Source: a virus
IMG/VR virus record: IMGVR_UViG_3300020477_001849
Coordinates: 1-64,000 of that record
Length of the DNA stretch: 64,000 nt
Strand: one strand, 5' to 3'
The notes below the pieces were generated by a model. That model did no database searches and had not been told where the DNA came from. It saw only the letters and a program-made list of their open reading frames with translations. Below, one piece after another: positions 45,774-54,086 of this stretch; within the stretch, counting starts at the first letter, position 1; every line of letters starts with the position of its first letter. A program made the translations under genes and the position numbers.

Positions 45774-46473
45774 GCATCAACATATTTGCTTTATGGTACG
45801 ATGTGAAAGTTCCAGCATCTGTCCACCACCCTTCTAGAAATGTGAATCCAGCTAAACCATCCTCAATGTACCCATGGTTAAGCTCTGTAATTTCATACTC
45901 TCCTCTACTCGAGGGTTTAAGCGATCTAATTCGATCAAAAACTGAATTATCATACATGTATATTCCAGTAATACACAAGTCAGAAATGAACTCTTGAGGT
46001 TTTTCAATTGCTGCAACGACCTTTCCTTCTTTAATAACTGCGACTCCATACCTTTCAGGGTCCGGCACTTTCTTTAGGAATAAAGAACATGGCATATCTG
46101 AGTTTTTATACTCATTAACGTGGGTCGCGAGATCATCTTCAAAGATATTATCCCCTAATAGGACTATAAATTTCTCGTCTTTAACAAAGCTCTCTGCTAA
46201 CCTAAGTGCATCTGCAATTCCTGCAGAACCGTCCTGGACTTTAAACGTAAAACTACAGCCGTGATTATTTCCGCTCCCAAGTAAGCTAATCATGTCTCCC
46301 ATATGCTCAGTACCTGTAATCACCATTATATCTGAGATACCGGCAGTCGTTAGCTTAGAGACCAAGTGGAGTATCATCGGCTTTTTCCCTACGGGTAATA
46401 AATGCTTATTTGTAACATGAGTAAGAGGATGTAAACGACTTCCGGTACCCCCTGCTAGAATTACACCTTTCAT
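45754..46473 (-). CDS. rmlA: RmlA-like glucose-1-phosphate nucleotidyltransferase, short form, 239 aa
   Basis: Activates glucose 1-phosphate to an NDP-glucose. The N-terminus MKGVILAGGTGSRLHPLTHV and the segment NKHLLPVGKKPMI are of the RmlA (thymidylyl) type and not of the RfbF (cytidylyl) type usually paired with E1 dehydrases. DNIFEDDL, GVAVI and GWWTDAGTF are also present. It is about 50 residues shorter than full-length RmlA, lacking the C-terminal regulatory extension, so it probably escapes end-product feedback. It begins at the base where the dioxygenase gene ends. Confidence 0.88.
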   Translation of the reverse strand: MKGVILAGGTGSRLHPLTHVTNKHLLPVGKKPMILHLVSKLTTAGISDIMVITGTEHMGDMISLLGSGNNHGCSFTFKVQDGSAGIADALRLAESFVKDEKFIVLLGDNIFEDDLATHVNEYKNSDMPCSLFLKKVPDPERYGVAVIKEGKVVAAIEKPQEFISDLCITGIYMYDNSVFDRIRSLKPSSRGEYEITELNHGYIEDGLAGFTFLEGWWTDAGTFTSYHKANMLMHACDEE

Positions 46474-47237
46474 TACTTAGTATCCTCACTTTCTCTAATA
46501 CTCGTTAGTCTATCACTATAGGCTTTCCTAACTTTTGCATGTGTGGGATCAGATAACATCTCTTCCGTGAATTGATTATCTTCTATAAAAGAAAAAATCA
46601 ACCTTATAGATCCGGGCCCTGAATCACCGATAACGTTGTGGAGCATAGATGTGTTAAAGAGAAGTGCCTTATTGTTGTCTGCGCTAATAACCCTCTTTTT
46701 AAGAACCCTAAAGATCTCTTTATCATATCCACTAAACCCAGGAGACAAAAAGCTACTTGACTCTTGGTTTAAAAACCACATTAACTGGCTACCCTCAAGT
46801 ATTTCCAGCATTGGATATAATTTTTCGCTAACCTCAGGATAGTATATAATCTTATGGGCGGGTGGTACCATCCCGACCGACTTGCCGGAACTATAGTAGG
46901 CATCTCTATGCCATGGCATATAACTGCTAGTGCTAGAAGACTTTCTTATTTGAATATGTGATAGTACTAAGTCATGACCAACTAAGCTATGAATTGCATT
47001 ATGGAAATTATTTTCAAATAAAAATTCTACAAAGCAATCATCATACCCAAAAACATTAGGCCTGAGATCTTTTGTGCCACGGTATTTCTCTTCCCATGTA
47101 AAGCCATTTTTTAAAGAGTCATTTAAAAAAAAATTCTTTAAATTTTCATTAACAGCAGTTGTACTAGTACACTCCTTGATATCAAGGAGTGAATATCCCT
47201 TAACAAAAAAAGATGATCTTGAACTATGAATATTCAT
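46473..47237 (-). CDS. Phytanoyl-CoA dioxygenase (PhyH) family oxygenase, 254 aa
   Basis: Fe(II)/2-oxoglutarate oxygenase fold. The metal motif WHRDAYYSSG has the canonical His-x-Asp. The distal His lies in FNTSMLHNV and the 2-oxoglutarate Arg in SIRLIFSFIE. EGSQLMWFLNQE sits where the PGSH loop of the family lies. So it is probably active, perhaps hydroxylating a sugar or lipid precursor. It lies between the methyltransferase at 47243 and the RmlA gene. The protein is more divergent than the one at 33408. Confidence 0.83.
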   Translation of the reverse strand: MNIHSSRSSFFVKGYSLLDIKECTSTTAVNENLKNFFLNDSLKNGFTWEEKYRGTKDLRPNVFGYDDCFVEFLFENNFHNAIHSLVGHDLVLSHIQIRKSSSTSSYMPWHRDAYYSSGKSVGMVPPAHKIIYYPEVSEKLYPMLEILEGSQLMWFLNQESSSFLSPGFSGYDKEIFRVLKKRVISADNNKALLFNTSMLHNVIGDSGPGSIRLIFSFIEDNQFTEEMLSDPTHAKVRKAYSDRLTSIRESEDTK

Positions 47238-47242
47238 ATTTG

Positions 47243-47983
47243 CTACCAGTCCATGATATAGTCTTCCAGCTTAATAGAGGGATGTGTTAGAAGTACCTGT
47301 CCGTAGTCTATTTCATCATCTGCTAACCTTCTATCATCGAAGAATATTCTCCTATCCATAATAATCAACTCTTTACTATCATCTTGTATTTCGTCAATTA
47401 CTGTTGCACAGTCTATGTCAAGTTGCTTTTTAGATGGAAGGTGATAATCATCAAAAAGCAAAAACTTCGTATATCGATCTTTAGATAGGTTCCAATCCTG
47501 TAAAACGGCATCATACCTGTGGTCACCATCTATGTATATCAATTCATAATTATCGGAGGTATCGCCTAAGAAATCTTGTGACTTACCTTTCACAAAATCT
47601 ATCTTATTCCACCATGGCTGAGGTATAACCCTAGCTAGGTTTTGAAAAAGTTCTTCATCCAAATTTGGATCAACAGTAGTAATGTTTCCATCGATACCTA
47701 GGTCGGCCATGGCCTTTGCCATACAGATAGCTGAGTACCCTCTTCCGGTACCAATTTCTAAAATGCTACTTATATTAAAGGTTGCAATAAGCGAGTGAAG
47801 CAAAATACCTCTCTCATAATTAGGCCTAAAAAAACACCCAACAGACTTGTATAAGTCTTTTGAGGGATCCCTAGCTTTCTTTGCAGTCATTTCTCCTATC
47901 TGGTCAAAATCGCCTAGCGAAATGCGATCTAGAGAAAACCCTATCTCTTCTAACTTATCCTTAATAAAAACTTTTTTAATCAT
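47243..47983 (-). CDS. Class I methyltransferase (Methyltransf_24-like), 246 aa
   Basis: Clear SAM-binding motif I, ISSILEIGTGRGYSAICMAK, followed by NITTVDPNLDEE and LIYIDGDHRYDAVLQDWN, the motif order of the Methyltransf_24/TylF-like O-methyltransferases often found in sugar pathways. It likely methylates a sugar or glycan end. It lies 21 bases after the cupin gene and 5 before the dioxygenase, in the same operon. Confidence 0.88.
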   Translation of the reverse strand: MIKKVFIKDKLEEIGFSLDRISLGDFDQIGEMTAKKARDPSKDLYKSVGCFFRPNYERGILLHSLIATFNISSILEIGTGRGYSAICMAKAMADLGIDGNITTVDPNLDEELFQNLARVIPQPWWNKIDFVKGKSQDFLGDTSDNYELIYIDGDHRYDAVLQDWNLSKDRYTKFLLFDDYHLPSKKQLDIDCATVIDEIQDDSKELIIMDRRIFFDDRRLADDEIDYGQVLLTHPSIKLEDYIMDW

Positions 47984-48004
47984 ATTATACCTCGTCGTAT
48001 TTTA

Positions 48005-48367
48005 TTAATCACCTTTTAAAAGGCGATAACTATCTTCATCAAAATGCTGGGTGGAAAACTCAAATAATTCAGTGTCCTCGAGAGCTATCATTTGATGACG
48101 AAGCCCTCTATAGACATGAAAATTGTCTCCAGGAACCAACACCGCCTCCTCTGCAAGGGTAATATCATCCTTGTCAGAGTATTTTACTAACAACTTTCCT
48201 GATTGGACATAAAAAACTTCATCTTTTATTTTGTGGTAATGCCAAGAACATCGCTTATCTTTAACGAAGTAAAGTAACTTTCCGCAATATTCTTCGCAGT
48301 TAACAATCCACTTCTCAAATCCCCACCCTTTCGGCACAAACTTAATTGGTAACGCGTTCTGCATCAT
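48005..48367 (-). CDS. Single-domain cupin, sugar isomerase-like, 120 aa
   Basis: Small beta-barrel protein with both cupin motifs: CSWHYHKIKDEVFYVQSGK (H-x-H-x4-E type metal ligands) and PGDNFHVYRGLRHQMIALED with the last His. It resembles the mannose-6-phosphate isomerase type II and dTDP-keto-sugar cupins found in capsule loci, often opening with a PKGWGFEKW-type segment as here. The substrate cannot be read from the sequence. It overlaps the kinase gene by four bases, so it may act in the same heptose branch. Confidence 0.83.
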   Translation of the reverse strand: MMQNALPIKFVPKGWGFEKWIVNCEEYCGKLLYFVKDKRCSWHYHKIKDEVFYVQSGKLLVKYSDKDDITLAEEAVLVPGDNFHVYRGLRHQMIALEDTELFEFSTQHFDEDSYRLLKGD

Positions 48368-49161
48368 ACATCATCCCTATTAACGACGTATGTACCAAAG
48401 CTCTTTACCGATATTGCAGCAATCTTATTTGCGAACTTTATGGATTTCTCGATATCCCTATCAAGCATATATGAATTTATAAAGCCGGCAAAAAACGAAT
48501 CACCTGCCCCGCAAACATCAAAAACCTGTACATCATCTGTGGGGAAAGTCTTATTGTTCCACACCGCGCCAGACTTTCCCAGTGTTACGATAAGCTCATA
48601 TTCATTAGGTAGTTTTTTAAGTTTCTTACTTTCTTTCTCATTTATTTTTATAAAAGAGTTATGAAAACAAGACAAGTCACTTTTTTTGCTGTCAACGAAT
48701 ACGGGGATATCAGCTTCATTAGCTATCCTGGTAATCTTTCTCGCTACAGCATGACTAACAAATCCCTTATCATAGTCTGATATAACGACACATGAATATA
48801 GAGAAATATTTATCTCATCTATTGACCGCAAGGACATTTGAGATACTTTTTGCTCTTCGCCATGATCAACACGTAGCATATGCTGCATGAAGGTATTTTC
48901 AACAAATCTCTCTTTAACTATATTTTCTTTATTGGTGTAGATGTCGACATTAAAACAAAAATTCTCCAAGTGCCGCAAGACATTTAGCGCCATCCCTGGA
49001 CGATTCTCTACCCTTATAGTTTTCAGTATAGGAACAGGAGCCTCTGGGCTCATTCTTTCGCATATACCAAAATTATATTTGTCGGTGCAAGAATCACCTA
49101 TCAATAATATTCTTGATGATTTTTGTTGTTGAGTATTCATTGATGTAATTAAAAATGACAA
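48364..49161 (-). CDS. PfkB-type sugar kinase, HldE N-terminal domain-like, 265 aa
   Basis: Matches the kinase half of HldE, which makes heptose 1,7-bisphosphate. SRILLIGDSCTDKYNFGICE is the start of the fold, SPEAPVPIL the sugar-binding loop, VVISDYDKGFV a conserved middle, and DVCGAGDSFFAGFI has the catalytic Asp and anion hole. It is shorter than usual (about 310). The start overlaps the nucleotidyltransferase gene by 68 bases; ATG at 49140 is an alternative start. In bacteria the kinase comes first in one fused protein; here the two halves are separate and reversed. Confidence 0.87.
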   Translation of the reverse strand: MSFLITSMNTQQQKSSRILLIGDSCTDKYNFGICERMSPEAPVPILKTIRVENRPGMALNVLRHLENFCFNVDIYTNKENIVKERFVENTFMQHMLRVDHGEEQKVSQMSLRSIDEINISLYSCVVISDYDKGFVSHAVARKITRIANEADIPVFVDSKKSDLSCFHNSFIKINEKESKKLKKLPNEYELIVTLGKSGAVWNNKTFPTDDVQVFDVCGAGDSFFAGFINSYMLDRDIEKSIKFANKIAAISVKSFGTYVVNRDDV

Positions 49162-49486
49162 CCTTAGCTATGTCGTTGCCAATAACCTCTGAGTGTTTGT
49201 AGTCGCCGCCTTTAACGATTATATCAGGTTTTAACTGTTTGATTAAGCTGTAAGGCGTATCCTCATCAAAAATGATAACCTCATCAACATACCTTAAAGC
49301 CCTCAACAATTCAGCCCTATCATCTTGATTATTAATAGGACGATGAGACCCTTTGATACGACGAATACTATCATCCGAATTTAGCCCTAGGATAATTCGG
49401 TCACCTAATGTACTACAAAACCTTAATAATTCTATATGCCCACGGTGTAAAATATCAAAACACCCATTAGTAAAAATGGTAGTCAA
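49094..49486 (-). CDS. HldE C-terminal-like nucleotidyltransferase, 130 aa
   Basis: Small cytidylyl/adenylyltransferase fold with FTNGCFDILHRGHIELLRFC (the HxGH motif), GLNSDDSIRRIKG and VDEVIIFDEDTP, then VKGGDYKHSEVIG. This is the ADP-heptose-forming half of HldE. It is a free-standing 130-residue domain, transcribed before the kinase and overlapping it by 68 bases, and overlapping the GT9 gene by four. Together with the next genes it points to an ADP-heptose-like donor. Confidence 0.9.
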   Translation of the reverse strand: MTTIFTNGCFDILHRGHIELLRFCSTLGDRIILGLNSDDSIRRIKGSHRPINNQDDRAELLRALRYVDEVIIFDEDTPYSLIKQLKPDIIVKGGDYKHSEVIGNDIAKVVIFNYINEYSTTKIIKNIIDR

Positions 49487-50319
49487 ATCTTAAGATTCTC
49501 CAGTATTGCAGTGGATATCTCTGTTGGGTCGTGCATTGATGCATCTTTTTCACAGTCAGCACACTTAATTTTCATCCCGCAGGGTCCATGAGTAGATATA
49601 TCAATATTGATATTCTGGGGATATGCTACCATTTTAGAAGACTGGTATCCGGTAATGACAACAACTGCTGGGGTATCTACTGCTGTTGCTGCGTGAACAA
49701 GGCCGCCCTCAGACCCAACAAACATTAATGACCTCTTGATAACAGCAGAAGCTTCTCTAAACGTTGTTTTTCCGGTGAGATCTATGACAGAATCTAGGAC
49801 AGGTGACCCTTCTACACCCACTTGCACAACGCTAACGCTCGTAGAAATTTTATTGACGACCTGTTGCCACTTAGGTAGGGGGTATGCTCTGTTAGGTGTA
49901 TAATTGTCCTTTGAGTACGGCTCTATAACAATAAAGTTATTCAGGTTAGAAACTAATTCATCAGCATATTTCTCTTCACTGTCATCTAGAAATAGCTCAC
50001 ATTTAAGTTGGGGATGATCGATTCCATATGCTTTACAGATTGTTTCTATGATGTGATTATCACATTTATGCAGTGCATGTCCAGGAGTGTCCTTAATACA
50101 ATAATTTGTCTTAGGATTATTCATCTCTACTGGAAATGAGTTATTCGATAGATCGCTAAGCTCTTGTGATATTATGGGATTGTTCTTAAACGCATCTGAG
50201 AAAACTAGTTTGATGAATGAACCGTGGCGTTCTATAGGCAAAATGCGGATTGGAAAGCTCACAGTTTTTTGGATTTCCCTAGCAAGTGCAGTCCATGTTA
50301 AATATCCTCCAAGTCCCAT
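49483..50319 (-). CDS. GT9-family heptosyltransferase-like protein, 278 aa
   Basis: ADP-heptose transferase family. The donor domain includes PYSKDNYTPNRAYPLPKWQQ, the DLTGKTTFREASAVIKRS turn, and FVGSEGGLVHAATAVDTPAV, the hallmark of GT9 (GxDSGxxH type). A Cys-containing end, KIKCADCEKDASMHDP, is atypical. The N-terminal half is shorter than in bacterial WaaF/WaaC. It sits beside the split HldE-like pair, so the donor made there is probably used here. Confidence 0.88.
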   Translation of the reverse strand: MGLGGYLTWTALAREIQKTVSFPIRILPIERHGSFIKLVFSDAFKNNPIISQELSDLSNNSFPVEMNNPKTNYCIKDTPGHALHKCDNHIIETICKAYGIDHPQLKCELFLDDSEEKYADELVSNLNNFIVIEPYSKDNYTPNRAYPLPKWQQVVNKISTSVSVVQVGVEGSPVLDSVIDLTGKTTFREASAVIKRSLMFVGSEGGLVHAATAVDTPAVVVITGYQSSKMVAYPQNINIDISTHGPCGMKIKCADCEKDASMHDPTEISTAILENLKI

Positions 50320-50335
50320 AATAAAAATTCCTACG

Positions 50336-51238
50336 CTATCCAGCTGCGATTGTTTCTAAAACAGTTAAGTACTTTTTTGCACACGATAAAATATCAAGGC
50401 TGGAGTCATTTCCAGTATGCACAATTTTCGAAAAGTCCATTTTAGGGGGTTCATAAAGTTTTGTCGGGTTTAAGTCCCATTCATCTTCTTGAATTATAAT
50501 TGCATTTTTTCCTGCAATCTCTTTTGTGCCCCCGGTAGAAGAACAAATAATCTGGCAACCACTAGCTCTGGCATCCACCACTACATTGGGACAATGATCT
50601 AACCATGACATATGTACAAATTTATCGGCCCTTTTACATAATCCTATTAGTTGTGTCCAAACAACATCACCCACAAAAAATATCCTGTCATCTCCTAGCT
50701 TCTTCATTGTGGCATCATCTACGGTACCTGCAACAATCATGCATGCATCGCTAGGGGCGCATTCATGGAAATACCTAATATTCTCGTCTAGCCTCTTATG
50801 AGGCCTCCAGTGGGATGCACAAAGCCATACCTCTGATCTATTATCTAATTTGTGATCATTAATTGGATTAATATTATCAATATTTTTAGTGTATGTACCA
50901 TTATGAATGACGTGTAAATTATCTCTATTACCGAAATATTTCTTAACAAGCCCTAAGTCAAACTCAGACTGAATTATAATTGCTGCTGCATCATCATATG
51001 ATGCCTTGATGGGCTCATTCATTCTTTCCCACTCTTGAGCACTGTTAAAATAGATTCCGTCTAACCTTAAGGCAACAGGAGCATATTTCCTAGTGGTTGA
51101 AATAAAGCTCAACTGTACATCTCCGCCACGTGTCGTTATAGCGTGGCCCATGTCATGAAAACCATGCGCTAGTTTACCAGCAAATTGATTAGGGCCTGAA
51201 TTACTATAGAAGTCTACATTATTAAAACATATTCTCAT
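50336..51238 (-). CDS. GT4-family glycosyltransferase, 300 aa
   Basis: GT-B transferase, compact. N-terminus: RICFNNVDFYSNSGPNQFAG with the acceptor loop. Junction: LCASHWRPHKRLDENIRYFH. Donor site: LDHCPNVVVDARASGCQIIC followed by STGGTKEI; the family E-x7-E is not perfect, with Asp and Ala in the positions normally Glu. It overlaps the GT2 gene by four bases. Confidence 0.86.
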   Translation of the reverse strand: MRICFNNVDFYSNSGPNQFAGKLAHGFHDMGHAITTRGGDVQLSFISTTRKYAPVALRLDGIYFNSAQEWERMNEPIKASYDDAAAIIIQSEFDLGLVKKYFGNRDNLHVIHNGTYTKNIDNINPINDHKLDNRSEVWLCASHWRPHKRLDENIRYFHECAPSDACMIVAGTVDDATMKKLGDDRIFFVGDVVWTQLIGLCKRADKFVHMSWLDHCPNVVVDARASGCQIICSSTGGTKEIAGKNAIIIQEDEWDLNPTKLYEPPKMDFSKIVHTGNDSSLDILSCAKKYLTVLETIAAG

Positions 51239-51981
51239 ATAATGAATCCTCTTTCCCTTATCTTCTCAGCAGATTGTTTTTGATTGAGGGACCTATCACA
51301 TGTAAAAAGGTGGGGATCTTTTAAGTCTATACTGTAGTGGTAGCACACCATAGGTAAAAACATCCTATGCCGTTTCTCGACCCTTGCTTTGTGTAGTATA
51401 GGCAAGAAAACAGCTTGATCACACGCAATCATGATCCAATTACCATCTTCATCTTTAAAATTATTAATGTTAATATCATCAATCGATTTTTTTCGAAACG
51501 TCTTTAGGTGACTACTAACCCATGGGTACTGGTATTCATTAGCATCAGGTGGCAGCGGTGCAGATATATTTTTATTGGTAAAAGACCAGCGGTGTTTTGT
51601 CCATACTAGTGCAGGGTCCTTTGAACGATATACATCATCCAGTATTCTGAGTGTATCTAGATCAGTTAACCAATCACCACCATCTAATCTACAAACTACC
51701 TCATCGTCCTCTATCGTTTGGACAGCATCAATGGTATTTCTTACCTCGCCAAATTTCTCTTCCCTTTTTATAACCGTTAATTTATTGCCTAAATTAAAAT
51801 GCCTAGACATTGCCTCAACAACTTCTGCTGTATTATCCGTTGACATATCATCATACACAACCATCCTCCAGTCTTGATATGATTGTGCTATGACCGAGAT
51901 ACATGTCTGAACTATATTGTTTGCACAGTTAAATGCAGGTGTAACAATTACAAACTTAGTCTTGTCTTGATAACCACTCAT
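51235..51981 (-). CDS. GT2-family glycosyltransferase, 248 aa
   Basis: GT-A transferase with FVIVTPAFNCANNIVQTCIS, then MVVYDDMSTDNTAEVVEAMS, then the metal site VVCRLDGGDWLTDLDTL (DXD equivalent), which are the standard GT2 elements. It is soluble and overlaps the fused transferase gene by 26 bases, suggesting coupled translation. Donor unknown. Confidence 0.88.
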   Translation of the reverse strand: MSGYQDKTKFVIVTPAFNCANNIVQTCISVIAQSYQDWRMVVYDDMSTDNTAEVVEAMSRHFNLGNKLTVIKREEKFGEVRNTIDAVQTIEDDEVVCRLDGGDWLTDLDTLRILDDVYRSKDPALVWTKHRWSFTNKNISAPLPPDANEYQYPWVSSHLKTFRKKSIDDININNFKDEDGNWIMIACDQAVFLPILHKARVEKRHRMFLPMVCYHYSIDLKDPHLFTCDRSLNQKQSAEKIRERGFII

Positions 51982-53890
51982 TCATAACCTCCGGGTGATT
52001 ACATGCTAGCTCTATATGAGGTGTCGGCTTATCAAAATCGACCTTTTCATGAAATACCCATCCACCCATCTTTTCTTTAAGCTCTAGGGCTAATGCATCT
52101 ATCTCTTCCTCTTTTACTGAACTCCATGACTTTTCGAAAAACATATTATTCTCAGGTGTGTCATCTTGCTCTATATCATAGAGGCTTTGCCAGTGCTTAC
52201 TCCAGTAATCCCTATATGTCCGTATCTTTCTTCCTAGGTCAAACCACGAATAATGATGGACTGATGGTAATAATTCTATGTTTCTAGAAAACCATTCTTG
52301 ATACATCTTGAGGGCATCTTCATTTTTCATTAGGGCATGTGCCCTTAAATTATGTGCTTCCGAATTATAGAAATTAGCATGAGCTATGATATCATAATTT
52401 TCATTATGTATGTAGTCGCACCCATCAGTACCAGGCATTGCGTATAATGATCCATTATCATCAAATTTTCGTAATGAACCTGGTATGCCATGTGTAATAA
52501 ATTGGGAATTCTTTGATAGTCTCCACTTCCATGGGTTGACGTCAATCCGAACCTTTTCTTCACCACCCCAGTACTCAACGACAGGTAATGAAACTAGGTC
52601 GACCACACCTGGAAATGATTTAATCAAGTCTCTAATTTTCTTATAGTCATTCTCATGCACAATCTCGTCTGCATCTTGCTGCCAACAAAAATTACCAGTG
52701 CATAAAGATCTAGCATATGCCTTTTGTTCACCATCATAAACTGCAAACCTGGGATTATCCCAATCCCTAACATTTTGTACTGCCCTAATTTTTTCATTAC
52801 CAGCAGCCATTGTTTGTAGCTCACTCCAGGTGCTATCAGAAGAACCCCCATCAACTACAATGACCTCATCACAAAAACCTAGCATCGAGATAATGGATTC
52901 ACGCCATGGATACATTTGCTCTTCTGCGTTCAACAGTGTTGTGTATCCGGATATTGTAGGGTACCAATTCATAGAATGCTTAATGGAATTCCAGAATCTT
53001 TCTCTGGCTGCATAAAGATAAGCTTCCGTATCAAACTCATCATCAGTATTAAACCAGATTTCATCTTTGTGCTGAACATTATCATTAAGTTCAAGTTTGC
53101 AACCCAGCATCTTTGCTTCAATAACCAGCCTAGGACACGTGTCTCCTCCTCTAGGGAGATATACCAAACCTTCAGCTGTAGCTAGTCTGTTAAGGACGTC
53201 TTCATATTTCCAACCCCACACAATGTCATACTCTTTTCCGTTATTCTCACACCACTCTTTCGCATTCTCGAATCCCTTGACCCAGCTATTTGATCCTAGG
53301 ACGACCCATCCTTTCCGAACAGCGTTTTCATACTTTTCCTTTAGCACCTTCACTGACATGAAAAAAGACTCATCAAATACAGAGGATAGGATGACGTTTT
53401 CTCTTTCATTTAAGAATGGAAATAATTCATGGTAATGGTCCATTTGCTTTTCGGACATCCACCATAGGGATTTTGCGCCATAGAGAAATGCAGATACCAT
53501 CTTTCCCTGAACGTCATTTTCACAGCTACATTCTTCCCCCTCCGCTTCTTTATGCTTTTCCGGGGAACGCCACTTACAGTACTTGTAATCATACTCGAGT
53601 ACAGAATAATCTAGGTTACCTATGATTGAAGGAATAAGTTCTGGACTCATTAAAGAAAAATTACCAAATATCCAGTATTTTTCCACACCCTCTTCTAAAA
53701 GGGCCATAGTGAGATCTGATGATTTTATTTTTTGAACCTTAAATGGGCTCGAGTCTATTAGCGCATGCGTAGTCATCTCTGCGCCACCACTATATTCTTC
53801 AGCAAACATATCAGAAACAAATATGATATCAGAATCTGCTATAGTGATATCTGGACCTTGATTGGTTACAAAAGGACTGTTGGCAAACAT
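51956..53890 (-). CDS. Fused GT-B and GT2 glycosyltransferase, 644 aa
   Basis: Two-domain transferase. Residues 1 to about 295 resemble a GT4-like GT-B half: SDIIFVSDMFAEEYSGGAEM at the start, WVVLGSNSWVKGFENAKEWC, and RGGDTCPRLVIEAKMLGC in the donor position. Residues of about 310-560 are GT2, with PWRESIISMLGFCDEVIVVD, then GGSSDSTW, then WQQDADEIVHENDYKK carrying the DXD. The enzyme could add two sugars in turn. It is the first gene of the glycan block, preceded by a 196-base gap. Confidence 0.85.
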   Translation of the reverse strand: MFANSPFVTNQGPDITIADSDIIFVSDMFAEEYSGGAEMTTHALIDSSPFKVQKIKSSDLTMALLEEGVEKYWIFGNFSLMSPELIPSIIGNLDYSVLEYDYKYCKWRSPEKHKEAEGEECSCENDVQGKMVSAFLYGAKSLWWMSEKQMDHYHELFPFLNERENVILSSVFDESFFMSVKVLKEKYENAVRKGWVVLGSNSWVKGFENAKEWCENNGKEYDIVWGWKYEDVLNRLATAEGLVYLPRGGDTCPRLVIEAKMLGCKLELNDNVQHKDEIWFNTDDEFDTEAYLYAARERFWNSIKHSMNWYPTISGYTTLLNAEEQMYPWRESIISMLGFCDEVIVVDGGSSDSTWSELQTMAAGNEKIRAVQNVRDWDNPRFAVYDGEQKAYARSLCTGNFCWQQDADEIVHENDYKKIRDLIKSFPGVVDLVSLPVVEYWGGEEKVRIDVNPWKWRLSKNSQFITHGIPGSLRKFDDNGSLYAMPGTDGCDYIHNENYDIIAHANFYNSEAHNLRAHALMKNEDALKMYQEWFSRNIELLPSVHHYSWFDLGRKIRTYRDYWSKHWQSLYDIEQDDTPENNMFFEKSWSSVKEEEIDALALELKEKMGGWVFHEKVDFDKPTPHIELACNHPEVMNEWLSRQD

Positions 53891-54086
53891 ATTCGAATTC
53901 TCCGTATCTACATACCAGTAGTCTAAACAAACATATTTTTTTTTAGATGTTTAAATTATACATCCTATTAAATGTAGGTTTATTCTAGAATCTATAGATC
54001 AGAATTCCCAGTTTTCAGCATTCAGTAATTATAGAAACTTAATTCTAGAATTTAAGTACCTAATTTAATAGAATTTAGATTACTGA
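53891..54086. other. AT-rich intergenic region between the glycan block and PhoH
   Basis: 196 bases with no open frame over about 10 codons. It carries a 9-base T run (53936-53944), two copies of TTCTAGAAT near 53982 and 54041, and two TATAAT-like boxes on the minus strand. It is the largest gap in the 30 kb around it, so it is the best place for a promoter of the glycan operon. Confidence 0.6.
53955..53962 (-). promoter_or_regulatory. Candidate -10 box (TGTATAAT) for the glycan operon
   Basis: On the minus strand the sequence reads TGTATAAT, a perfect -10 hexamer with TG just before it, about 65 bases before the ATG of the 51956-53890 gene. A second TATAAT box is at 54028-54033. I find no good -35 box for either, as often in phage middle promoters. 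Function is not proven. Confidence 0.4.

Noticed and set aside
23765-53890. A bacterial O-antigen locus on a chromosome
   Set aside because: It is flanked on both sides by phage genes (gp55-like, baseplate, PhoH) on the same strand, and has no exporter, polymerase or chromosomal markers.
53936-53944. Nine-T run as a terminator of the leftward transcript
   Set aside because: On the minus strand it is an A-run and has no stem before it.
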